From positions 1 through 64,000 of IMG/VR virus record IMGVR_UViG_3300028783_000001: a stretch of 64,000 nucleotides of DNA, one strand, 5' to 3'. Both the position numbers and the translations under genes were made by a program. Under the pieces are notes generated by a model. It did no database searches. It was not told the DNA's origin and was given only the letters and a program-made list of their open reading frames with translations. Source of the stretch: a virus. Below are positions 16,472-25,402 of this stretch, one piece after another. Within the stretch, counting starts at the first letter, position 1, and each line of letters starts with the position of its first letter.

Positions 16472-16890
16472 TGTTTTCTTTCCAAAAACGAGCCTATAAG
16501 TGGTTGCTTGCTGCCTTCGGTGGTGAACACAACGCTCACAGCTCAGCGGATGATCCGCTGAGCTACGTCGACGGTATTGCCGAGCGAATCCACCGACACT
16601 GGGAAGAGTCGCTTGAGCTAGGTCAGTCACTTGGTGGAACGGCTGAGGAGGCCCACCAGCTTGTCGACTACGTGTTTAGCAGACCCGCTGGTGAGCCCTA
16701 CCAAGAGGTTGGTGGAACCATCGTTACACTAGCTCTGCTATGCGAGGTAGCTCATATCAATATGGAACTCGCTGCAGAGGAGGAACTAGATCGCGTGTGG
16801 GACAAGATTGAGATTATCCGGGCAAAGCGCAATAGCAAGCCAGACCTCGGCCCACTACCAGGCTTTACAATCGAGGGAGATTACATCTAA
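16471..16890 (+). CDS. MazG-like nucleotide pyrophosphohydrolase (putative)
   Basis: 139 residues; ATG overlaps the previous stop, AAGGAGA upstream. Residues 25-110 look like an all-alpha MazG/phage diphosphohydrolase: EESLELGQSLGG, then EEAHQLVDYVF and a helix with EVGGTIVTLALLCE, ending RVWDKIEIIRAKR. Acidic side chains for Mg2+ are placed as expected. MazG-like enzymes cut (d)NTPs to monophosphates. The substrate cannot be read, but a dNTP role fits ThyX, dcd and the modification island. Confidence 0.6.
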   Translation: MFSFQKRAYKWLLAAFGGEHNAHSSADDPLSYVDGIAERIHRHWEESLELGQSLGGTAEEAHQLVDYVFSRPAGEPYQEVGGTIVTLALLCEVAHINMELAAEEELDRVWDKIEIIRAKRNSKPDLGPLPGFTIEGDYI

Positions 16891-17129
16891 TGCCTCGCGC
16901 TACGATGAGGATCGACATTCCCTATGGGATGAGTACCGACGTCGCCATAGCCTACGTTAAAAACGAGATGTATGATCGTGGCTACCCAGCCTCGTCGTGC
17001 AAGCCCTCTCTGGTAGAGGAAGAATGTATCCGCAACTCCCTGGGAGAGATTACCCAGCTGATGATTGCCTACGATGCAATGGAGAGCGATTTAGATGCGG
17101 AGATTCTCAGTCCCAAACTCCCAGAGTGA
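16890..17129 (+). CDS. hypothetical protein, 79 aa
   Basis: Start overlaps the previous stop by one base. 'MRIDIPYGMSTDVAIAYVKNEMYDRGYPAS' resembles the start of the gene at 17304 (strand, helix, 'R..GLPA'), so the two may be diverged paralogues. Acidic C-terminus. Confidence 0.6.
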   Translation: MPRATMRIDIPYGMSTDVAIAYVKNEMYDRGYPASSCKPSLVEEECIRNSLGEITQLMIAYDAMESDLDAEILSPKLPE

Positions 17130-17316
17130 TGGAAGCAACCATCGTTCCGGCGACAGCAACTGTCCCCAGTGTTGGGACGGTCATCCGCACAAGTGTAAGT
17201 GTGGCGGGTTAATCCACTGCGAGTATGATGGTGAAGATCCCGATGGATTATACCGCCTTGCGTGCGTGTGCGACGTATGCGGACCAGACTACGAGGAGGA
17301 AGAATGCACACCGTGA
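17095..17316 (+). CDS. cysteine-rich zinc-binding protein, 73 aa
   Basis: ATG inside the end of the previous gene, with GGAGAG nine bases upstream. Cysteine pattern CPQC...CKC...C then CVCDVC suggests two zinc sites. Overlap of 35 bases is large for this window, so the start could be later. Confidence 0.55.
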   Translation: MRRFSVPNSQSDGSNHRSGDSNCPQCWDGHPHKCKCGGLIHCEYDGEDPDGLYRLACVCDVCGPDYEEEECTP

Positions 17317-17504
17317 TGATAGTCGTCCCAGACTTTCTCACACCGGAGGATGCAGTATCTCATATCCGCAATGAGATTCGAAAGCTTGGCCTACCAGCAG
17401 ACCTATATCCAATAGAGGCCCTTGCGCTAGATGCAACGGCATTCTCGTTTACCTATCACCCGTCACGATCCGACGTTCAGGTGATAATCAACCGACCAAT
17501 TTGA
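17304..17504 (+). CDS. hypothetical protein, 66 aa
   Basis: ATG behind GGAGGA, overlapping the previous stop by 13 bases. Strand, helix, then strands; weak similarity to the gene at 16890. Unknown. Confidence 0.6.
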   Translation: MHTVMIVVPDFLTPEDAVSHIRNEIRKLGLPADLYPIEALALDATAFSFTYHPSRSDVQVIINRPI

Positions 17505-17529
17505 AACATGTTACCAATGGAGTGAAACT

Positions 17530-17871
17530 ATGTTTGACCAATATCGTGTAAAGATCGGCCAGAGCCTGCCTAAGTTTGTCTTTGCCTTTTTACCGGATAG
17601 CGTAGAGGCTTGGCTCCTTGCACCACCAGTGACGCCAAAGCCCATGAGCCCGTCAGCATGGTTGCTGATCGCGTCAATCGTCTTGACCGCTATGTTCATC
17701 AGTCCAAACGGTGGGCTAGCGCTCCTGATCGTCATGCCAATCAACGTCATCATCCTGATCGCGGCACGACTGGCTGCAAGACATGAAGCTCGCGTTGAGG
17801 CTGGTCACGTGACTCGCGGCTATGTGCCCACTACCCCAGTTGCCGCTGGGCAACCCAAACGATGGTTCTAA
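17530..17871 (+). CDS. two-helix membrane protein, 113 aa
   Basis: ATG behind TGGAG. Two hydrophobic segments (about residues 44-62 and 65-82) joined by a short 'SPNGG' turn; basic C-terminus likely cytoplasmic. Function unknown. Confidence 0.65.
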   Translation: MFDQYRVKIGQSLPKFVFAFLPDSVEAWLLAPPVTPKPMSPSAWLLIASIVLTAMFISPNGGLALLIVMPINVIILIAARLAARHEARVEAGHVTRGYVPTTPVAAGQPKRWF

Positions 17872-17887
17872 TTATAGGAGAGAGTGC

Positions 17888-18115
17888 GTGAATAAAGACG
17901 TGAAATTTGGGGAGCTGCGCGTTGGTGACGGAGTCGAGTTTTTGACTTCACCATTGCGTGCAGCTCCCATGAATGGGGTAGTTTCGTTGCTAAATGCCTC
18001 GACGCTTACATTTGAGGCCGCTGATGGTGCAAAGGTGAGTCTACGCCGCGCTTCGCTGGTATTAGAGAAGCGCACCCGCCTTGGCAATGGTCATTCAAAT
18101 TGGCTGTTTGAGTGA
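17888..18115 (+). CDS. hypothetical protein, 75 aa (GTG start)
   Basis: GTG at 17888 behind AGGAGAGA. 'KFGELRVGDGVEFLT' and 'GVVSLLNASTLTFEAADG' read as a small SH3-like beta barrel. Not assigned to a family. Confidence 0.6.
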   Translation: MNKDVKFGELRVGDGVEFLTSPLRAAPMNGVVSLLNASTLTFEAADGAKVSLRRASLVLEKRTRLGNGHSNWLFE

Positions 18116-18124
18116 GGGTAGAAG

Positions 18125-18322
18125 ATGTGTGAGTATGACGAATCTTTAGATGAATTACCAAATATCCATGAGGTATGGGCTGGAATGACTGCTCATTGGG
18201 AGGTATGGGACACGTCGCCATTGATAACTCTTTGGTGTGTGGGTAAGGGGAGGTGGCCTGTATGGTGGAATTATGTTGTCCTACCTCAAGCACCAAAGTC
18301 GGCTACTCAAGGGAGCATGTGA
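18125..18322 (+). CDS. hypothetical tryptophan-rich protein, 65 aa
   Basis: ATG behind GAGGG/TAGAAG. Acidic N-terminus and six Trp in residues 18-50. Overlaps the next start by one base. Unknown. Confidence 0.55.
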   Translation: MCEYDESLDELPNIHEVWAGMTAHWEVWDTSPLITLWCVGKGRWPVWWNYVVLPQAPKSATQGSM

Positions 18323-18738
18323 TGTGGTATCAATTGACGATCCTCAGACCGTTGGCAGACCACCACACACTAGACGTGGACGCCGACTACTGGTTGCGAA
18401 ACGTAAATATACCACTCGCGCCCTTCTTTATCATATTTGAGTCGGTAACTGCTGACCCACGATACATTGGAAACGATGCTTACCTGCGGAGTAGGCTCTA
18501 CGATTATACAGAGCGTAGACTATTCAACATGATCAGCCGTGATGAATTGAGCGACGGCAACGCTGTGTGCGACTCAACGAACAATACTCCGAATCTGATA
18601 GAGTCGGGCAACGTGATGCTAGAGGTCCACATGAGAGCATCTCCTTCGATTGAATACGGCAGACTCCGCATGACATTATTCGATCCGTCACTGGCTCAGA
18701 AACCGATAGTGGAGACTCATCATGATCAAAATTCTTGA
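18322..18738 (+). CDS. hypothetical protein, 138 aa
   Basis: ATG behind AAGGGAG in the TGATG overlap. Strand-rich ends with a helical middle; unknown. Overlaps the HD gene by 17 bases. Confidence 0.6.
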   Translation: MWYQLTILRPLADHHTLDVDADYWLRNVNIPLAPFFIIFESVTADPRYIGNDAYLRSRLYDYTERRLFNMISRDELSDGNAVCDSTNNTPNLIESGNVMLEVHMRASPSIEYGRLRMTLFDPSLAQKPIVETHHDQNS

Positions 18739-19456
18739 GGGCACCGATCCGATTAGCTCGCTGGCTGAGGCGAGCGATGCAACCTGGTTCATTCCTCACG
18801 TAGAGGGATCTGACAAGGTTTTATGTCTGATGCTAGGCATGAGCAATATGTTTGGCAATATCTCCATCGCCAAAAGCGACCGGCGTCACGTGTTTCCGCG
18901 CCATTACCATGGGCCAAGACACGTCGGCCGCATGTGGCAGGAGTACATCGCCATCGAGCGTGGGGACACCTACTACACCCAATACCGATCTCGCGAGATG
19001 AGAGACACTGTAGCCTACTTCGCATGGTATCACGACGCTGCCCTATGTGCCGGACCTGCTGGTCAGAGTGAGCATCTATCGGCCATGTGCTTTTCAGAGA
19101 CGATGGCCACTAGCCCTGATTGCCTGGAACCGAAGCTAGCCCATACCGTGACGCAAGCAATCCTCTACACAGCCCAGCACACCAGTTACATGCCCTGGCT
19201 AAGCGACTCCATTAAGCTGCTTCTCGACCTCGACCTTGCAGAGCTAGGCACCGACCGCTACACGATAAACGGTGAGCTGATTCGTAAGGAGTATGACTAC
19301 GTCGATCACATGACGTTTGTACATGGACGCATCAAGTTTTTGCAAGCAATGCTAGCGCGGGAGAAGATTTATTATAATCCCTGCTTTGCAGACCGTGAAG
19401 GCCGTGCTCGCGAAAATATCCAAGCCGACCTAAACCTACTTGGTTATGTACCGTGA
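18722..19456 (+). CDS. HD-superfamily metal-dependent hydrolase (COG4339-like)
   Basis: 244 residues. HD-domain motifs are in order: YHGPRHVGRM (first His), WYHDAAL (HD pair), SEHLSAMCFSETM, TQAILYTAQH, LDLDLAELG and IRKEYDYV with a final ARENI. This is the pattern I associate with predicted metal-dependent HD proteins of COG4339. Biochemical substrate is unknown; relatives of HD proteins hydrolyse nucleotides. Nearby nucleotide genes make a nucleotide substrate plausible. Confidence 0.7.
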   Translation: MIKILEGTDPISSLAEASDATWFIPHVEGSDKVLCLMLGMSNMFGNISIAKSDRRHVFPRHYHGPRHVGRMWQEYIAIERGDTYYTQYRSREMRDTVAYFAWYHDAALCAGPAGQSEHLSAMCFSETMATSPDCLEPKLAHTVTQAILYTAQHTSYMPWLSDSIKLLLDLDLAELGTDRYTINGELIRKEYDYVDHMTFVHGRIKFLQAMLAREKIYYNPCFADREGRARENIQADLNLLGYVP

Positions 19457-19761
19457 AATACGATCCAAGTCTGTTGCCGACCGACCAGCGAGCCGCCTTA
19501 GTTGCGCGGCTCGCTATGTTGAATCCAACTCAGCAGCTTGACCTGCTAGAGCGTCTAGGGCGTCAGCCCTACCTCTACTACGTCGTCCGTATGAAGAACC
19601 GGCGTGCGGCTCGCTATGACCGAGATGAAGTGCTGGCGATGCGCGCAGTTAGTGGATCGACCATCGTTGGTGTAAAAAGTGATGGAGTAAAAATGGTAAC
19701 GTATAGAGCCCGCGACGGTGCGTGGTTTCCCGTCACTGGTGTTCGGAGAGCCATTACATGA
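19453..19761 (+). CDS. hypothetical protein, 102 aa (paralogue of next gene)
   Basis: GTG start in an overlap with the previous stop. From 'LLERLGRQPYLYYVVRMKN' onward it closely parallels the gene at 19758 (LLDRLSRQPYVLYVVQVGS-like), with a shared 'RYDRDEVLAM' and 'G.S..GV..DG.K...YRA'. A tandem duplication is the simplest explanation. Unknown function. Confidence 0.65.
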   Translation: MKYDPSLLPTDQRAALVARLAMLNPTQQLDLLERLGRQPYLYYVVRMKNRRAARYDRDEVLAMRAVSGSTIVGVKSDGVKMVTYRARDGAWFPVTGVRRAIT

Positions 19762-20198
19762 CTGAAATTATGATGAACCCCTACGCGCAACTTGCTAAGC
19801 AGGCTCGTGCGCTACTGCGCCTGGAGTTGGAATTTTCTCCAGAGGAGCGGGCCAAATCTTCGTGGTTGTCTCAGATTGAGTTTTGTGGAACCAAGATTGT
19901 CCTCGGCAAGGGCGGCGCAAACACCCTATTCTATTCACTGGGCAACGGCGAGCGTCAGATCGGCTACCCAAACGTTGTGGTCGACATGCTCGACAGGCTG
20001 TCGCGTCAGCCATACGTGCTCTACGTCGTTCAGGTCGGCAGCAAGCACGCAACTCGCTTCGACAGGGACCAGGCTCTCGCATTCAAGCCGGTTGCCGGTG
20101 CAAGTATCTTTGGAGTAGCTTTAGACGGATCGAAGCACCCAGCCTATCGTGCTAAGAGCGCGTTGTCTGGATCCAGAAAATGGATGGCCGTAAAGTGA
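19758..20198 (+). CDS. hypothetical protein, 146 aa (paralogue of previous gene)
   Basis: Starts in the ATGA overlap with the previous gene. It has an N-terminal extension of about 60 residues and the shared C-terminal unit described for 19453. Its last 19 bases overlap the methyltransferase gene. Confidence 0.65.
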   Translation: MTEIMMNPYAQLAKQARALLRLELEFSPEERAKSSWLSQIEFCGTKIVLGKGGANTLFYSLGNGERQIGYPNVVVDMLDRLSRQPYVLYVVQVGSKHATRFDRDQALAFKPVAGASIFGVALDGSKHPAYRAKSALSGSRKWMAVK

Positions 20199-20809
20199 GG
20201 GACCTGACCTCCTTCATTAAGATGTCCGGCGGGCATTCGTCAGCAGATCACATGCGCGAGCGCGTAGCTGTTCTCGACGGGTTCCACACGCCGCGCGAGG
20301 CAGTCGTAGCTCTGATGAAATGCGAGCAAATCCACGACAACGTGTGGGAGCCGGCCAACGGTTTTTCCCGTATCTCCAGAGTGCTCCGTGAGTATGGTCT
20401 GCGTGTAGCCACAAGCGACATCCATCGGTGGCACTCCGGTACAAAGGTTGAACGAGCGTTTGCCGACTTCAGCGACCTGCCAAGTCCGTTTCGTCGGAAT
20501 GGGTGCGATATCATAACAAATCCTCCATTCGTTCGGGCGCAAGAGTTTGTCGAACACTCCATGGACCTTCTGCACGACGGTGGCCGATTGTGTCTCCTGC
20601 TCAGGCTCCAGTTCCTAGAGGGTAACAAGCGCGCAGATATGTTTAAGAAGTATCCTCCTCTCCGGGTGCATGTATTCTCCTACCGTCTACCGCGCATGCA
20701 CCGCTTCCTCTATCGAGGCCCGCAGGGAGGTAGCACGATTGCATTTGCATGGTTCGTTTGGAGTAAGGGGTACAAAGGCCCCACTGAAATTAAATGGATA
20801 ACGCGATGA
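20180..20809 (+). CDS. DNA adenine-N6-type methyltransferase (NPPF)
   Basis: 209 residues. Motif IV is NPPF (residues about 114-117) in 'CDIITNPPFVRAQEF', as in N6-adenine methyltransferases; motif I is degenerate ('VWEPANGFSRIS', where G-x-G would be expected), with an acidic D in 'VATSDIHRW'. After it come helix and strand elements (GGRLCLLLRLQFL). It is small and has no separate target-recognition domain. Such proteins in phages can methylate phage DNA; because motif I is unusual, inactivity is possible. First gene of the probable DNA-modification island. Confidence 0.7.
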   Translation: MDGRKVRDLTSFIKMSGGHSSADHMRERVAVLDGFHTPREAVVALMKCEQIHDNVWEPANGFSRISRVLREYGLRVATSDIHRWHSGTKVERAFADFSDLPSPFRRNGCDIITNPPFVRAQEFVEHSMDLLHDGGRLCLLLRLQFLEGNKRADMFKKYPPLRVHVFSYRLPRMHRFLYRGPQGGSTIAFAWFVWSKGYKGPTEIKWITR

Positions 20810-21237
20810 CCACCAGAGCCAGACGGCGTCGCATCGACGCTACCTTGCACGAAAACCCCCGCGCCGTCGATGCCCCAAACCACCTTCCAGACGTAGACGC
20901 TCCGCGCGTGCTAGACTTTGTGCGTGAGCTCACGAGCTTACTGGTTGGTGAGGTCGCCCCAACCCAGCCTCTCATGCTAGATATCCTGAATCGGATGAAG
21001 CGCATGCATCTAGGCGCGCTCGGTGTAGATCCGGTAGATGAAACCAACGTGGAGATTACCGTTGGATTGAATTTACGTGGCTGCGAGGCATTTGATCGCG
21101 TGTGGGGCGTTGGCCTCTCACCAAGCCCTTCCGTTTCGCGCAAGCGTATCCTAGATGGGGATGAGGATCTTCAGTTTGAGCAGTTAGTGCGCGCGACAGT
21201 TTCTGTATCTACGACGACGATAAAGTATGAATCATGA
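20794..21237 (+). CDS. hypothetical protein, 147 aa
   Basis: ATG within the end of the methyltransferase gene (16-base overlap) and stop overlapping the next methyltransferase by ATGA, so the three are translationally linked. Helical N-terminal half with basic first 15 residues. Function unknown; position suggests an accessory role in modification. Confidence 0.6.
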   Translation: MDNAMTTRARRRRIDATLHENPRAVDAPNHLPDVDAPRVLDFVRELTSLLVGEVAPTQPLMLDILNRMKRMHLGALGVDPVDETNVEITVGLNLRGCEAFDRVWGVGLSPSPSVSRKRILDGDEDLQFEQLVRATVSVSTTTIKYES

Positions 21238-22031
21238 AATCTGTTTTGATTGGCGACCAGCGAGTCGTCTTAGGGGATTGCATTGAAGGTATGGGACTGA
21301 TGCGCGCTGGCAACGTCGACGTCATTACCACCTCCCCACCATACAACATTGGTATGGATTATAGCAAGCATAAAGACCGCATGGATGATAGTGCCTACCT
21401 TTCCTGGATGGGAGATGTCGCAGCCGCCTGCCGTCGCGTGTTGAAGCCGGGAGGCTCCATCTTCCTAAACGTCGGCAGCAACGGAACGCGGCCCTGGACG
21501 GCAATAGACGTTGCATGCGCGTTTCGCAAATACCTCGTCCTACAGAATATTATCGTATGGGTAAAGAGCGTAGCCATCGGAGACCGCACGCACGGGCACT
21601 TCCGTCCGATAACATCGAAGCGCTACCTCAATGGTTGCCACGAGATGATCTACCACTTCAGCCTAGATGGAAATGTCGAGCTAGATAGGCTGGCAATCGG
21701 CGTTCCTTACACGGGCGAGCGTAATCCCAGTCGGTTTGGTCATGGTAGGCAGACTCACTGTCGCGGCAACACCTGGCACATCGGCTATGAGACTGTTCAT
21801 TATAATGAACAGCGATTCAACCATCCAGCGGCCTTCCCACTAACGCTTCCATACACGTGCATGAGATTGCATGGGGGTAAAGGACTACGCGTGTTGGACC
21901 CGTTTCTGGGAACCGGCACGACGCTTCTTGCCTCAGCGATGCTAGGCCACCGAGGAGTTGGGTTTGATGTAGATCCTGCATACGCACGGACAGCGGTTAG
22001 CCGCCTCCGGTCACTAAGCTCCAAAACGTAG
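21234..22031 (+). CDS. DNA methyltransferase (SPPY, N4-cytosine/N6-adenine type)
   Basis: 265 residues. Motif IV is TSPPYN (about residues 34-39) and motif I at the C-terminal side is DPFLGTGTT followed by GVGFDVD, the order of the beta class of type II methyltransferases. No partner endonuclease gene is adjacent. It could be an orphan methyltransferase protecting phage DNA; alternatively it may install a base modification that is elaborated by the sugar genes that follow. Confidence 0.85.
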   Translation: MKSVLIGDQRVVLGDCIEGMGLMRAGNVDVITTSPPYNIGMDYSKHKDRMDDSAYLSWMGDVAAACRRVLKPGGSIFLNVGSNGTRPWTAIDVACAFRKYLVLQNIIVWVKSVAIGDRTHGHFRPITSKRYLNGCHEMIYHFSLDGNVELDRLAIGVPYTGERNPSRFGHGRQTHCRGNTWHIGYETVHYNEQRFNHPAAFPLTLPYTCMRLHGGKGLRVLDPFLGTGTTLLASAMLGHRGVGFDVDPAYARTAVSRLRSLSSKT

Positions 22032-22045
22032 GAATGGGTATCATC

Positions 22046-22822
22046 ATGGGAATACCAGTGATCATTCTAGCAGGTGGGTTGGGTACGAGGTTGTCTGAAG
22101 AGACCTCAGTGCGACCGAAGCCAATGGTTGAGATTGGCGGTATGCCGATTCTCTGGCATATAATGAAGATGTACTCCGCTCACGGCTTCAATGATTTTGT
22201 GATATGCTTGGGCTACAAGGGTTATCTAATAAAGGAGTTTTTCTCAAATTATTATCTACATATGTCCGACGTCACTTTCGATATGAAGACGGGTGCGATG
22301 GAGATTCATCGTAGCTACACCGAACCTTGGCGCGTTACGCTAGTGGACACAGGCGACCAAACCCAGACGGGCGGCCGTCTCAAGCGTGCACTGGATTATG
22401 TTAAGAATGAAGAGGTGTTTGCGCTCACCTACGGCGACGGACTCTCGAACATCGACCTTACTGCGGAGCTGGCTTTTCACAAAGCGCACGGTAAGCTCGC
22501 AACGGTCGCCGCTGTTCGCCCAACAACGCGCTTTGGTGCTATGACACTAGACGGGGAAAGAGTGATCGAGTTTGCCGAAAAACCAGTAGCAGAAGCGAGC
22601 TGGGTTAGCGGTGGATTCTTTTTCCTCTCTCCCAAGGTTGGTGAACTTATCGAAGACGACTCCACGATATGGGAGCGTGGCCCAGCAATTGCGCTTGCAT
22701 TAAAGAACGAATTACGTGCCTTCGAACATGACGGATTTTGGCAGCCAATGGATAATCTTCGAGACCAACAGCTTCTGGATTTCCTATGGAAGTCGGGCAA
22801 CCCACCCTGGAAGGTATGGTGA
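22046..22822 (+). CDS. rfbF: glucose-1-phosphate cytidylyltransferase-like
   Basis: About 258 residues. Makes CDP-glucose from CTP and glucose-1-phosphate. Family features: LAGGLGTRL near the N-terminus, 'SVRPKPMVEIGG' for the nucleotide loop, 'WHIMKMYSAHGFNDF', and the acid 'YGDGLSNIDL' for Mg2+. I prefer the ATG at 22046 because the family normally starts a few residues before the glycine-rich loop; an earlier ATG at 22034 sits directly on AGGA. Together with the next three genes it can build a CDP-deoxysugar. Confidence 0.85.
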   Translation: MGIPVIILAGGLGTRLSEETSVRPKPMVEIGGMPILWHIMKMYSAHGFNDFVICLGYKGYLIKEFFSNYYLHMSDVTFDMKTGAMEIHRSYTEPWRVTLVDTGDQTQTGGRLKRALDYVKNEEVFALTYGDGLSNIDLTAELAFHKAHGKLATVAAVRPTTRFGAMTLDGERVIEFAEKPVAEASWVSGGFFFLSPKVGELIEDDSTIWERGPAIALALKNELRAFEHDGFWQPMDNLRDQQLLDFLWKSGNPPWKVW

Positions 22823-22825
22823 ATT

Positions 22826-23875
22826 ATGCGCATCCTCATAACGGGTAATATGGGCTATGTAGGTTCGGTGCTTACACGTCATCTGCGCCGCGTCTCGGAA
22901 TCGACTTATATCGCAGGATACGACTCAGGTTTTTTCGCTCACTGTCTCACTACAACAAGTGAGCTCCCTGAGCGCTTCCTGGATGTACAACGATTCGGCG
23001 ACGTGCGATCCGTGATAAGTGCAAGCATGCTCCACGGCTTCGACGCTGTAGTTCATCTAGCGGCAGTATCAAACGATCCAATGGGCAACCGATTCGAGGC
23101 GGTGACCGATGAGATCAATCACCGCGCGAGCGTCGCACTAGCTGAGGCAGCCGCAGCGGCCGGTGTTAAAAACTTCGTCTTTGCGTCGAGCTGTAGTGTA
23201 TATGGCTTTGCAGAGGATGGCCATGCTCGTAGTGAGGAAGATACACTAAACCCACTAACGGCCTACGCGCGTTCGAAGATTGCTACCGAGGAGTCGCTTA
23301 AGAATATCAATCTCAATGGTATGACGGTAACGGCGTTGCGCTTCGCCACCGCATGTGGGATGTCTGATCGTCTGCGTCTTGATCTTGTGTTAAACGACTT
23401 CGTTGCCTGTGCGCTAGCGTCCGGTGAGATAACCGTGATGAGCGATGGTACCCCATGGAGACCTCTTATCGAAGTGCGCGATATGGCGCGGGCTATTGAG
23501 TGGTCAATCGCGCGACCTGCCGACAACGGCGGGCAGTTTTTAGTGGTGAACGCTGGCTCCAACAGTTGGAACCTTCAAGTAAAGGATCTAGCCCAGAGCG
23601 TCGCTGGTGTGGTCGGTAACACGACGGTGTCGATCAATACCGACGCACCACCTGACAAGCGTTCATATGAGGTCAACTTCGGTCTGTTCGAAAAATTAGC
23701 GCCCAACCACCAGCCATTGCAAACGCTCGATTCCACTATCACTAGATTGCGGGACGGGTTACGTGCGATAAACTTCAATGATCCAAACTTCCGACAGTCG
23801 CAACTCATCCGGCTAAGAGCACTAGAGAAGCATATGCTCGATGGACGGTTAACTGCCAATCTTCGCTGGGTGTAA
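22826..23875 (+). CDS. extended SDR, NAD-dependent sugar epimerase/dehydratase
   Basis: 349 residues. N-terminal Rossmann GNMGYVGS (7-14), then 'HLAAVSNDP' and the active-site pair S-S-C-S with YARSK (YxxxK). The 'LRFATACGMSDRLRLDL' and 'DGTPWRPLIEVRDM' segments are typical of the sugar-nucleotide SDRs found next to cytidylyltransferases. It may act as the 4,6-dehydratase or a C4/C2 epimerase on the CDP-sugar; the exact step cannot be fixed from sequence. Ribosome site is weak, so it is probably coupled to rfbF, four bases upstream. Confidence 0.8.
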   Translation: MRILITGNMGYVGSVLTRHLRRVSESTYIAGYDSGFFAHCLTTTSELPERFLDVQRFGDVRSVISASMLHGFDAVVHLAAVSNDPMGNRFEAVTDEINHRASVALAEAAAAAGVKNFVFASSCSVYGFAEDGHARSEEDTLNPLTAYARSKIATEESLKNINLNGMTVTALRFATACGMSDRLRLDLVLNDFVACALASGEITVMSDGTPWRPLIEVRDMARAIEWSIARPADNGGQFLVVNAGSNSWNLQVKDLAQSVAGVVGNTTVSINTDAPPDKRSYEVNFGLFEKLAPNHQPLQTLDSTITRLRDGLRAINFNDPNFRQSQLIRLRALEKHMLDGRLTANLRWV

Positions 23876-23894
23876 ACAGCTAGGGACTACATCA

Positions 23895-24452
23895 ATGATC
23901 TTTCACGATACACCGATACACGACGCCCGCCTTATCGAACTTGAGCGGCGAGGTGATGATCGCGGCTTCTTCGCTCGACTCTATTGCGAAGACGAATTTG
24001 CGGCTGAGGGGCTGGAGACGCACTTTGTTCAAGCAAACAATTCCTTCTCCCAGGTGAGAGGCACGCTTCGGGGAATGCACTACCAGTTACCACCATCTGC
24101 AGAAGTTAAAATCGTGCGCGCCATCAAGGGTGCCTTGTGGGACTGCATTGCAGATCTACGGCCCGATTCGCCTACATTCGGTGAATGGTTTGGAACGGAA
24201 TTAAACGACGAAAACCGTCGAATGCTATATGTTCCTCGTGGTGTAGCCCATGGGTTTCTGACGCTCACCGATAACACTGAGGCACTCTACCTAGTGAGCG
24301 ACTTCTACAACGCAGAGGCTGAGCGTGGCCTACGTTTTGATGATCCTTGGCTCAACATCAAATGGCCTACCGTTCCTGTGGAAATTTCCCATAAGGATAG
24401 AAGCTGGCCCGACTTCGATGCAAGCCGTGCGTGGGTAAAGGAAGGGCAATAA
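23895..24452 (+). CDS. rfbC: dTDP-4-dehydrorhamnose 3,5-epimerase-like
   Basis: 185 residues, the normal length for RmlC-type cupins. Conserved features: 'DDRGFFARLY', 'VQANNSFSQ', 'GTLRGMHYQ' with catalytic His62, 'VPRGVAHGFLTL', and the end 'GLRFDDPWLNIKWP'. Epimerises a 4-keto-6-deoxy sugar nucleotide at C3/C5, here presumably a CDP-linked one because of the adjacent cytidylyltransferase. Confidence 0.85.
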   Translation: MIFHDTPIHDARLIELERRGDDRGFFARLYCEDEFAAEGLETHFVQANNSFSQVRGTLRGMHYQLPPSAEVKIVRAIKGALWDCIADLRPDSPTFGEWFGTELNDENRRMLYVPRGVAHGFLTLTDNTEALYLVSDFYNAEAERGLRFDDPWLNIKWPTVPVEISHKDRSWPDFDASRAWVKEGQ

Positions 24453-24453
24453 G

Positions 24454-25398
24454 ATGACCCAGAAGATTTTGGTAACTGGCGCGCGCGGCTATCTCGGCGG
24501 ACGTCTGGTGAAGTACCTAGTCTCCCGTGGAAAAAGTGTGGTCGGTAGCACCAGAGCGTGGGGGATAAGCAATCCTCATGAATGGCCAGATTGCGTTCCT
24601 CTCGTCACTATCAATCCTACAGATAGCCCTCTCGTGACGAGAACCTTATTGGAAGGCATTGACTGTATATACCACCTCTCTGCAGCAAACGCAGCGCGTT
24701 CGTCACGGGATCCAGACGCGGCCTTATTTGAGACTGCTACCGGAACCAGACGTCTGATCGGAGCGGCAATTCTCGCAGGGGTGAAGCGATTCATCTTCAT
24801 TTCACCGATTCAAGTTTACGGAAACCCTCTATTTGGTGAGATCACAGAGAGCACTATTCCGAAACCAACCAACCCATACGCGATTACCCATCTAGCTGGT
24901 GAGCATTTTGCGCTAGCAGCCTCTAACCGAATCGACGTTACGGTAGTTCGGCTGTCCAATGGAACAGGAACTCCTGCGTGGCTCGACGGTGATCATTGGA
25001 TGCTAGCTGGAAACGATTTTGCTCGGCAGGCTGTTGAGACTGGTGAGATTGTTGTCAATGCACCAGGGCAGTGGCGAGATTTCATAGCTCTTTCAGACGT
25101 CTGTAGGGCGCTGTGTACCCTTTCGGAAAAGACGGGAATCAGCGTGTTAAATTTGAGTAGCGGAAAGGCGAGCCGCCTTGGTGATCTAGCTGCGTTAACA
25201 GCGTCGGTCGCGAGCCTGCTACTGGGAAAGCAAATTCTCGTCAACGGTCCAGGCGATCTTGGTGACTCCATACCACCGTTTCATATCTCCACCGAATTGC
25301 TAACCTCTCTTGGGTCTGTTCGGTTTATTCCATCAGGGGATGAGGCGTTGGAGTTGGAGCAGGCTGTAACAATTCAGAGGTTAATACACAGGAGATGA
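24454..25398 (+). CDS. SDR, NAD-dependent sugar epimerase/reductase
   Basis: 314 residues. GARGYLGG Rossmann loop (residues 8-15), 'IYHLSAANAARSSRDP', then a Thr/Ser-Pro segment 'FISPIQVYG' and YAITH where YxxxK would be: the lysine is replaced by H (YAITHLAGE), so catalysis may differ. Likely the 4-keto reductase or final epimerase of the sugar cassette. Start follows AAGGG. Confidence 0.75.
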   Translation: MTQKILVTGARGYLGGRLVKYLVSRGKSVVGSTRAWGISNPHEWPDCVPLVTINPTDSPLVTRTLLEGIDCIYHLSAANAARSSRDPDAALFETATGTRRLIGAAILAGVKRFIFISPIQVYGNPLFGEITESTIPKPTNPYAITHLAGEHFALAASNRIDVTVVRLSNGTGTPAWLDGDHWMLAGNDFARQAVETGEIVVNAPGQWRDFIALSDVCRALCTLSEKTGISVLNLSSGKASRLGDLAALTASVASLLLGKQILVNGPGDLGDSIPPFHISTELLTSLGSVRFIPSGDEALELEQAVTIQRLIHRR

Positions 25399-25402
25399 TG
25401 AA

